Shown here in pieces: positions 32,325-37,311 of a stretch of 37,311 bases of DNA. The notes under the pieces are model-generated. The model worked only from the letters and a program-made list of their open reading frames with translations, was not told the DNA's origin and did not search any database. Position 1 is the stretch's first letter. Each line of letters opens with the position of its first letter. A program made the position numbers and the translations under genes. This DNA comes from Deltaproteobacteria bacterium (GTDB taxonomy: Bacteria > Bdellovibrionota > JACOXK01 > 2-02-FULL-40-11). Where the stretch lies: contig JACQJD010000011.1 of the NCBI GenBank assembly GCA_016198185.1, positions 1 through 37,311 of the forward strand, given 5' to 3'.

Positions 32325-32867
32325 ATGATTCTTCATCTCCATGAATTGGAAGCCTTTCAAACGTTTTGGTTTACGGAAAAAGATGACTGGTTTCGAAACA
32401 TTTTTTTAAATCTGGGAATTCCGGTCAAAGGACCCATTCACTTGACGTTAGAGATTTATAAAAATCAAGAAACCATCTCGATGAAAGGACATTTACAAGC
32501 AGCTTGTGCTTGGACCTGCGATCGTTGTGCAGAAGAAGCGTCCTGGAAGGTAGACGAATTTTTTTCACCTACGTTTATTCACGGAAAAGAACCTCGAAAT
32601 TTAGACATCGGGGTTGCCAAATCCGAATTAGATACAACGTATTTTCAGAAAAATCATCTTGAATTAAAATCGATGATGATGGAACAAGTAGAGCTCTTAA
32701 AACCCGTTCAATTCCTTTGCCAAGAACAGTGTCGAGGGCTTTGTCAGCAGTGCGGACACAATTTGAACAAGGGAATCTGTGCTTGTAAAGAAACTTGTAA
32801 AGAAAAAGAAAGTATTTCTTCTTCAGGGTTTCATGTGTTAAAAAACTTTAAACTTAAAAAGTCATAA
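32325..32867 (+). CDS. yceD: YceD/DUF177 family protein
   Basis: A 180-aa cytosolic protein of the DUF177 family, which in other bacteria is linked to 23S rRNA accumulation and is usually encoded just before rpmF, as here. Family marks are HLQAACAWTCDRC in the middle and the C-terminal metal-binding-like segment LCQEQCRGLCQQCGHNLNKGICAC. The Cys-rich end is complete. It is the first gene of the fatty-acid cluster, with rpmF 13 bp downstream. There is no Shine-Dalgarno, and a promoter lies directly upstream. Confidence 0.88.
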   Translation: MILHLHELEAFQTFWFTEKDDWFRNIFLNLGIPVKGPIHLTLEIYKNQETISMKGHLQAACAWTCDRCAEEASWKVDEFFSPTFIHGKEPRNLDIGVAKSELDTTYFQKNHLELKSMMMEQVELLKPVQFLCQEQCRGLCQQCGHNLNKGICACKETCKEKESISSSGFHVLKNFKLKKS

Positions 32868-32880
32868 AAAAGGGGGAAAT

Positions 32881-33063
32881 ATGCCAGTACCAAAGAAAAA
32901 AAGATCCAGACGAAAAGGGCGTTCGAGACGTGCACATCAAAAATTGGATGTGGCACAGTATATAGAGTGTCCCAATTGTAAGAAAGCCATGGCTTCTCAC
33001 TGTGTCTGTGAATTTTGTGGTCATTATAAAGGTAAGGAAATCATTCGTTCTGAGATGTTATGA
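32881..33063 (+). CDS. rpmF: Ribosomal protein bL32
   Basis: A 60-aa large-subunit ribosomal protein. It has the family start MPVPKKKRSRRKGRSRRAH and a zinc ribbon with CPNC and CEFC pairs. The four cysteines are intact, so this is the zinc-binding form. A good Shine-Dalgarno (AAGGGGGAAA) precedes it, in contrast to yceD. Its stop overlaps the plsX start by 4 bp (ATGA). The rpmF-plsX linkage is widespread and couples ribosome and membrane synthesis. Confidence 0.97.
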   Translation: MPVPKKKRSRRKGRSRRAHQKLDVAQYIECPNCKKAMASHCVCEFCGHYKGKEIIRSEML

Positions 33064-34070
33064 AAATTGCATTGGATGCCATGGGGGGAGACTTTGCCCC
33101 TCGTGAAAATGTGGAAGGGGCATTGCTGGCGGCACGTCGCTATGGCATTTCAGTTGTTTTGATCGGGGACGAGCCGACCCTTCGAAAAGAACTTCATAAG
33201 TCCAGATTTACCAGTCAACTCATTGAAATTGTGCATGCGGCAGAGTCTATTGATATGGGCGAAAAATCGGTTCAGGCGGTTCGTGAAAAAAAACAATCTT
33301 CGCTTCATGTGGGGCTCGATCTGCTTAAAAAAAACGAGGTTCAAGCTTTTGTGAGCCCAGGTCACACGGGGGCTTTGATGACGGCTTCGGCGTTGATCCT
33401 CAAACGATTGGATCAGGTGGAGCGTCCTGCCATTGCAGGGCTCATCCCAACGCTTCGAGGAAATACGGTGGTTTTGGATTTGGGGGCCAATGTGGATTGC
33501 AAGCCCCATCACTTGGTTCAATTTGCAACGATGGGCAGTGTCTATGCCCATGTGATTGAAGGAAAAACCAAACCCAAAGTTGGGTTGTTGTGCAATGGCA
33601 CTGAGCCAACGAAGGGGACAGAACTCTTACGTACCACGTATCAGCTGATCGAAAAAACAAATCTCAACTTTGTGGGATTTGTAGAAAGCTTGGATGTGTT
33701 TAAGGGTAAGGTGGATGTCGTGGTGTGTGATGGTTTTGTTGGGAATGTTTTTCTCAAAACCATCGAGGGGATGGTTTCAGCAACGTCCATTTTAATTCGT
33801 CAAGATATTCAACGAAATATGTTTTCAAAAGCGTTATTTGGGCTTTTTTATATGCTCTTTAAAAGCACGCTTAAAAATTTAGGCAAAAAATTTGATTATT
33901 CGGAATATGGCGCAGCCCCGCTGTTGGGGGTCAATGGATTGGTCTTTGTGTGTCACGGGAAATCGTCTCGCAAGGCCATCCAAAATGCGTTGATCAGGGC
34001 GCGTTCTTCGGTGGAAGGGCATTTTTTAGAAACGCTCAACCGAGAAATGTTGAAGGTCCATGTGGTATGA
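33060..34070 (+). CDS. plsX: Phosphate acyltransferase PlsX
   Basis: Converts acyl-ACP to acyl-phosphate, the donor for PlsY in phospholipid synthesis; a peripheral membrane enzyme. The 336-aa protein has the family start MKIALDAMGGDFAP, SPGHTGALMTAS, VLDLGANVDCKP, LLCNGTEPTKGTEL, VCDGFVGNVFLKTIEG and the C-terminal YGAAPLLGVNG. Length is normal. The ATG overlaps the rpmF stop (ATGA), and the stop overlaps the fabH start (ATGA), showing tight translational coupling. Confidence 0.97.
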   Translation: MKIALDAMGGDFAPRENVEGALLAARRYGISVVLIGDEPTLRKELHKSRFTSQLIEIVHAAESIDMGEKSVQAVREKKQSSLHVGLDLLKKNEVQAFVSPGHTGALMTASALILKRLDQVERPAIAGLIPTLRGNTVVLDLGANVDCKPHHLVQFATMGSVYAHVIEGKTKPKVGLLCNGTEPTKGTELLRTTYQLIEKTNLNFVGFVESLDVFKGKVDVVVCDGFVGNVFLKTIEGMVSATSILIRQDIQRNMFSKALFGLFYMLFKSTLKNLGKKFDYSEYGAAPLLGVNGLVFVCHGKSSRKAIQNALIRARSSVEGHFLETLNREMLKVHVV

Positions 34071-35050
34071 GTCTCTATACGCAAATCATTGCCACCGGTT
34101 CTTATGTGCCCCCAACGATTTTGACCAACGACGATATTTCTCAGCGTCTCGATACCGATGATGCTTGGATTTTTTCACGCACTGGCATCCGAGAGCGTCA
34201 TGTGGTGGACAAAGAAACCTGTTCAGATTTGGCTGCCAAGGCCTCTTTTCAAGCATTAGAGCGAGCGAATCTCAAACCAGATCAATTGGACATGATTATT
34301 GTAGCAACGCTGACGCCTGAAAAAAGGTTGCCGGCGACTGCTAATTTTTTACAGCACAAGTTACAAGCCAAACGGGCAGCTTGTTTTGATGTTGATGTTG
34401 CGTGTGCGGGATTTATGTATGGGTTGTCGATTGCGCATCAATATATCCAAAATCGAGAGATGAAAACCATTTTGGTTGTGGGGGCAGAAGTGATGTCCAG
34501 GATTTTAAATTGGAACGATCGTTCGACGTGCGTGTTGTTTGGCGATGGTGCTGGGGCTTGCATTGTCGGGTCCAGTTCTAAAAAAGAACGAGCGGTGATG
34601 GCCACGCGTTTGTACAGCAATGGATCTTTGTCTCATTTATTGGAAATTCCAGGTGGTGGGACCGCGTGTGATTGGACGCCAGAAATGTTGGAACGCCAAG
34701 ATCAGCTTATCAAAATGGATGGAAAGGAAGTTTATAAAGAGGCTGTGAGATGCATGACCGAAGCAGCGCAAGAAATGCTCGAGCGTCATCATTTATCTAT
34801 ACAAGATATTGATCTTTTTATTCCCCATCAGGCCAATTTACGAATTATCGAAGCGGTTGCAAAAAGATTGGATTTTCCACTTGAAAAAATTTTTATGAAT
34901 CTGGATCGTTATGGAAATACCTCGGCGGCCTCGATTCCGATTGCCTTGGACGAAGCCATTCAGTCCCATCGAATTGAACGGGGGCAGCGTATATTAATGA
35001 TATCTTTTGGGGCGGGATTTGCGTGGGCCTCTTCTTTGATTGAGTGGTAA
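34067..35050 (+). CDS. fabH: 3-oxoacyl-ACP synthase III
   Basis: Starts fatty-acid synthesis by condensing acetyl-CoA with malonyl-ACP. The 327-aa protein has catalytic Cys113 (DVACAGFMYGL), His in PHQANLRIIEA and Asn in YGNTSAASIPIAL, plus the terminal SFGAGFAWAS. The frame is open upstream to 33950, but the ATG at 34067 overlaps the plsX stop and gives the normal N-terminus (IIATGSYVPPTILTN). The upstream extension would translate plsX out of frame. Confidence 0.97.
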   Translation: MSLYTQIIATGSYVPPTILTNDDISQRLDTDDAWIFSRTGIRERHVVDKETCSDLAAKASFQALERANLKPDQLDMIIVATLTPEKRLPATANFLQHKLQAKRAACFDVDVACAGFMYGLSIAHQYIQNREMKTILVVGAEVMSRILNWNDRSTCVLFGDGAGACIVGSSSKKERAVMATRLYSNGSLSHLLEIPGGGTACDWTPEMLERQDQLIKMDGKEVYKEAVRCMTEAAQEMLERHHLSIQDIDLFIPHQANLRIIEAVAKRLDFPLEKIFMNLDRYGNTSAASIPIALDEAIQSHRIERGQRILMISFGAGFAWASSLIEW

Positions 35051-35052
35051 CG

Positions 35053-35997
35053 ATGTCTAACGTTTTTCTTTTTCCAGGGCAAGGATCTCAGCATGAGGGC
35101 ATGGGAAAAAATTTGTTCGACAATTTTAAGATCGTTCGAGAAGTGTTTGATGAAGCCAATGACACCCTTCATGTCAATCTTCAAAAGCTGTGTTTTGAAG
35201 GTCCTGAATCCGAATTAAAATTAACGTTCCATGCGCAACCTGCGCTGCTCACGGTAAGTTTTGCAACCTATTGTGTCTTGGTCCAAGAAACCGGGGTGCG
35301 TTCGGCCTTGTTGGCAGGTCATAGCCTAGGAGAATACAGTGCGTTGGTGGTTGCAGGTGTTTTAGAGTTTTCAAAAGCCGTGTGGTTGGTTCGAGAACGG
35401 GGGCTTGCCATGCAAAAAGCTTGTGCTTTCGGAGAAGGGGGAATGGCGGCCTTGATCGGTATTAGCGCTCAAGGTGCGAAAGAATTATGTGAGGCGGCAT
35501 CCAAACTATGTGAGACAAACGCCTGCGTGGTGCCTGCTAATTTTAATGGTGGGGGGCAGGTGGTTGTTTCAGGGCATAAAGACGCTATTGAAAAAGTGAT
35601 GACTTTGGCCAAAGAAGCAGGGGTTCGAAAAGTGGTCTGGTTAGATGTCAGTGCCCCGTTTCACAGTCCCTTGATGAAACCGGCTGCCGAACACATGGCA
35701 CGCTTGTTGAATCCAATGAAGATGAAGCCTCCTAAAATTCCGTATATTGCAAATGTAGATGCTCAGTTGGTCCGAGACGAAGCTTTGATTAAGGATAAAT
35801 TGATTCAACAAATTCCAAGTCCTGTGGCTTGGGAAGCATCGATGATGCGGCTAGGGCCAGAGGGAATTACGCAAGCCTATGAGATTGGGGCGGGGAAAGT
35901 GTTGACAGGTCTGTTGCGCCGCATTAATAAGGGCATCGTTTCGTATCCCGTGGAAACGACGGATGACATTAAAGTTTTGGCAGGTCACAAAGAATGA
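35053..35997 (+). CDS. fabD: Malonyl-CoA:ACP transacylase
   Basis: Loads malonyl groups onto ACP. The 314-aa protein begins MSNVFLFPGQGSQ, has the nucleophile S91 in AGHSLGEYSALV, and H204 in DVSAPFHSPLMKP. The QVVVSG and EIGAGKVLTGLL segments also fit. I chose the ATG at 35053 rather than a GTG three codons earlier, which would overlap fabH. It lies 2 bp after fabH and overlaps fabG by 4 bp. Confidence 0.97.
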   Translation: MSNVFLFPGQGSQHEGMGKNLFDNFKIVREVFDEANDTLHVNLQKLCFEGPESELKLTFHAQPALLTVSFATYCVLVQETGVRSALLAGHSLGEYSALVVAGVLEFSKAVWLVRERGLAMQKACAFGEGGMAALIGISAQGAKELCEAASKLCETNACVVPANFNGGGQVVVSGHKDAIEKVMTLAKEAGVRKVVWLDVSAPFHSPLMKPAAEHMARLLNPMKMKPPKIPYIANVDAQLVRDEALIKDKLIQQIPSPVAWEASMMRLGPEGITQAYEIGAGKVLTGLLRRINKGIVSYPVETTDDIKVLAGHKE

Positions 35998-36740
35998 AAT
36001 TCTCTCATAAAATTATGTTGGTTACGGGCGGTTCTCGAGGCATTGGTAGATCCATTGCCCTGGAATTTGCGAGGGCAGGTGCAACGGTGTGTTTTACCTA
36101 TTGCTCTCATGTTGAAGAGGCCGATCGGGTGCTTACGGAATTAAATCAAATTTCAAACAAGTCCCATGTAAAACTTCAATTGGATGTCGGGCAATGCGAA
36201 CAGGTTGAAGCCAAGCTTACGCAACTCGGTGAAAAAATGGGGAGGATCGATATTTTGGTGAACAATGCAGGAATTACCAAAGACAATTTGGTGTTACGTA
36301 TGAAAACGTCTGAATGGGAAGACGTCATTCGGACCAATTTGAATGGGGTGTTTTATACGACCAAAGTGCTGGCCAAGCGGATGCTCAAGCAGCGATATGG
36401 ACGAATCATTAATATTGCTTCTGTATCGGGATTGATGGGGAATCCCGGCCAAAGTAATTATGCGGCGTCTAAAGCTGGCCTGATTGGATTTACCAAAAGT
36501 CTTGCAAAAGAACTGGCAAGTCGCAATATTACGTTAAACGTTGTAGCACCAGGATTTATTGAAACGGAAATGACTTCTTATTTATCTCAAGAACAAAAAA
36601 ATGAAATTTTAAAAAGTATTCCACTCGGGCGCTTTGGAACTTGCGAAGATGTAGCCAATTTGGTAGTTTTCTTAGCTTCAGATCGATGTGATTATGTAAC
36701 AGGGCAGGTATTCTCAGTAAATGGGGGTTTGTATATATAA
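35994..36740 (+). CDS. fabG: 3-oxoacyl-ACP reductase
   Basis: NADPH-dependent reduction of 3-oxoacyl-ACP. A classical 248-aa short-chain dehydrogenase: TGGSRGIG nucleotide motif, NNAGITKDNL, catalytic Ser in NIASVSGLMG, Y-x3-K in YAASKAG, then VAPGFIETEMT and the C-terminal VTGQVFSVNGG. The ITKDNLVLRM segment and the position between fabD and acpP identify it as FabG rather than a generic reductase. It overlaps fabD by 4 bp. Confidence 0.97.
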   Translation: MKFSHKIMLVTGGSRGIGRSIALEFARAGATVCFTYCSHVEEADRVLTELNQISNKSHVKLQLDVGQCEQVEAKLTQLGEKMGRIDILVNNAGITKDNLVLRMKTSEWEDVIRTNLNGVFYTTKVLAKRMLKQRYGRIINIASVSGLMGNPGQSNYAASKAGLIGFTKSLAKELASRNITLNVVAPGFIETEMTSYLSQEQKNEILKSIPLGRFGTCEDVANLVVFLASDRCDYVTGQVFSVNGGLYI

Positions 36741-36742
36741 AG

Positions 36743-36749
36743 AAGGAGA
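36743..36749 (+). promoter_or_regulatory. Strong Shine-Dalgarno of acpP
   Basis: AAGGAGA lies 9 nt before the acpP ATG at 36759. It fixes the start at this ATG rather than the ATG four codons in, and fits the high expression expected of acyl carrier protein. Confidence 0.7.
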
Positions 36750-36758
36750 TGGAAACTT

Positions 36759-36998
36759 ATGACAGCAACCATGGAAGAAAAAGTAAAAGGAATTATTTCG
36801 GATCAATTGGGCGTGGACATGGCCCAAGTGAAATCTTCCAGCTCTCTGATCGATGATTTGGGAGCGGATTCATTGGATATTGTGGAATTGGTGATGGCGA
36901 TGGAAGAAGAATTTGGTCTGGAAATTCCCGATGAAGAAGCAGAAAAAATTAAGACCGTGAATGATGTTGTGAAATACATCAACGAAAAATCAAAATAA
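36759..36998 (+). CDS. acpP: Acyl carrier protein
   Basis: A 79-aa acidic helical carrier that holds growing acyl chains on phosphopantetheine. The attachment site is S38 in [15 protein letters not shown]. Flanking helices ([30 protein letters not shown]) are typical. It follows fabG by 18 bp and precedes fabF by 16 bp, the standard order. A strong ribosome-binding site precedes it. Confidence 0.98.
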   Translation: MTATMEEKVKGIISDQLGVDMAQVKSSSSLIDDLGADSLDIVELVMAMEEEFGLEIPDEEAEKIKTVNDVVKYINEKSK

Positions 36999-37014
36999 CG
37001 GGCTTTTTAGCCTC

Positions 37015-37311
37015 ATGATAAAGTCTAGAAGAGTTGCCATTACGGGCATTGGCCTTATCACTCCTTTGGGCATTGGAAAAGAACAAAACTTTGATGCCTT
37101 GTTTGAAGGGCGGTCTGGTATTTCGCGTATTACCAAGTTTGATCCCTCCGCACTGAACAGTCAAATTGCTGGCGAAGTCAAAAATTTTAATCCACAAGGG
37201 TATTTGTCCATCAAAGAATGTAAACGCATGGATTTATTTTGTCAGTATGCGGTTTGTGCAGCAAAAATGGCGTTACAAGATTCAGGTTTTGAAATCAAAG
37301 AAAACAATGCC
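37015..37311 (+). CDS. fabF: 3-oxoacyl-ACP synthase II (partial, cut by window end)
   Basis: The first 99 codons of a beta-ketoacyl-ACP synthase, which elongates acyl-ACP chains. It begins MIKSRRVAITGIGLITPLG, followed by LFEGRSGISRITKFDPS and MDLFCQYAVCAAKMAL, all typical of the FabF N-terminus. The catalytic Cys-His-His residues lie beyond the window. Only 16 bp separate it from acpP. A small GGCT-TTTT-AGCC palindrome in that gap is too weak to call a terminator. Confidence 0.95.
   Translation, partial: MIKSRRVAITGIGLITPLGIGKEQNFDALFEGRSGISRITKFDPSALNSQIAGEVKNFNPQGYLSIKECKRMDLFCQYAVCAAKMALQDSGFEIKENNA

Noticed and set aside
33950-34066. Upstream extension of fabH
   Set aside because: It overlaps the end of plsX out of frame; the ATG at 34067 gives the normal FabH N-terminus.
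37001-37012. GGCT-TTTT-AGCC palindrome between acpP and fabF
   Set aside because: The 4-bp stem without a following T-run is too weak for a terminator inside a conserved operon.
1-37311. tRNA, rRNA, CRISPR array or prophage genes
   Set aside because: None seen on reading both strands; there are no regularly spaced direct repeats, and the intergenic spaces hold only promoters and palindromes.

Overview
The window looks like chromosomal DNA from a moderately AT-rich Gram-negative bacterium. It carries a complete type II secretion operon (outer-membrane secretin plus inner-membrane platform), a lipoprotein with a lipobox, and the dissociated FASII cluster yceD-rpmF-plsX-fabH-fabD-fabG-acpP-fabF. 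The gspC-to-gspN gene order, the PilM/PilN-like GspL and the many HEAT and NHL proteins fit a deltaproteobacterium-like or Bdellovibrionota-like lineage. This is an inference from gene content; no rRNA or other phylogenetic marker was available.

Layout. 48-3175 (+): a membrane sensor histidine kinase, and overlapping it by one base a receiver-kinase hybrid. 3214-5862 (-): a large secreted HEAT-repeat protein. 6002-6995: an 89-bp palindromic repeat abutting a 5'-truncated subtilase remnant. 7009-12464 (+): a tight run of PD-(D/E)XK nuclease (AddB-like), UvrD/AddA-like helicase, serine alpha/beta hydrolase and pyrE. 12553-14607 (-) and 14899-15732 (+): two divergent secreted proteins of unknown function. 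15733-16079: a gene-free stretch with two palindromes, one a perfect 28-bp stem. 16080-17246 (+): an AAA ATPase with a DUF4143-type C-terminus and its own promoter. 17312-29899 (-): the gspCDEFGHIJKLMN operon, complete and tightly coupled, with a promoter at 29950-29979. 29900-30382: a nested inverted-repeat element. 30383-31600 (-): an NHL beta-propeller lipoprotein. 31665-32255 (-): a divergent, short Memo-family protein followed by a strong intrinsic terminator. 32325-37311 (+): the fatty-acid/phospholipid initiation cluster, with fabF cut by the window end.

How they fit together. The T2SS would export folded periplasmic proteins. The secreted HEAT-repeat protein and the two divergent secreted proteins are plausible but unproven clients. 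The nuclease/helicase pair probably acts in double-strand break repair as a reduced AddAB-like complex. The last block makes acyl-ACP and acyl-phosphate for membranes.

Points most worth a second look: the compact Memo homologue that keeps the His/His/Cys metal ligands but loses other conserved segments; three promoters whose -10 boxes lie 9-10 nt before the start codon, suggesting leaderless mRNAs; the palindromic repeat family that truncates one gene and nests inside a larger inverted repeat; and the reduced AddAB-like pair. I saw no clear novel multi-gene system.
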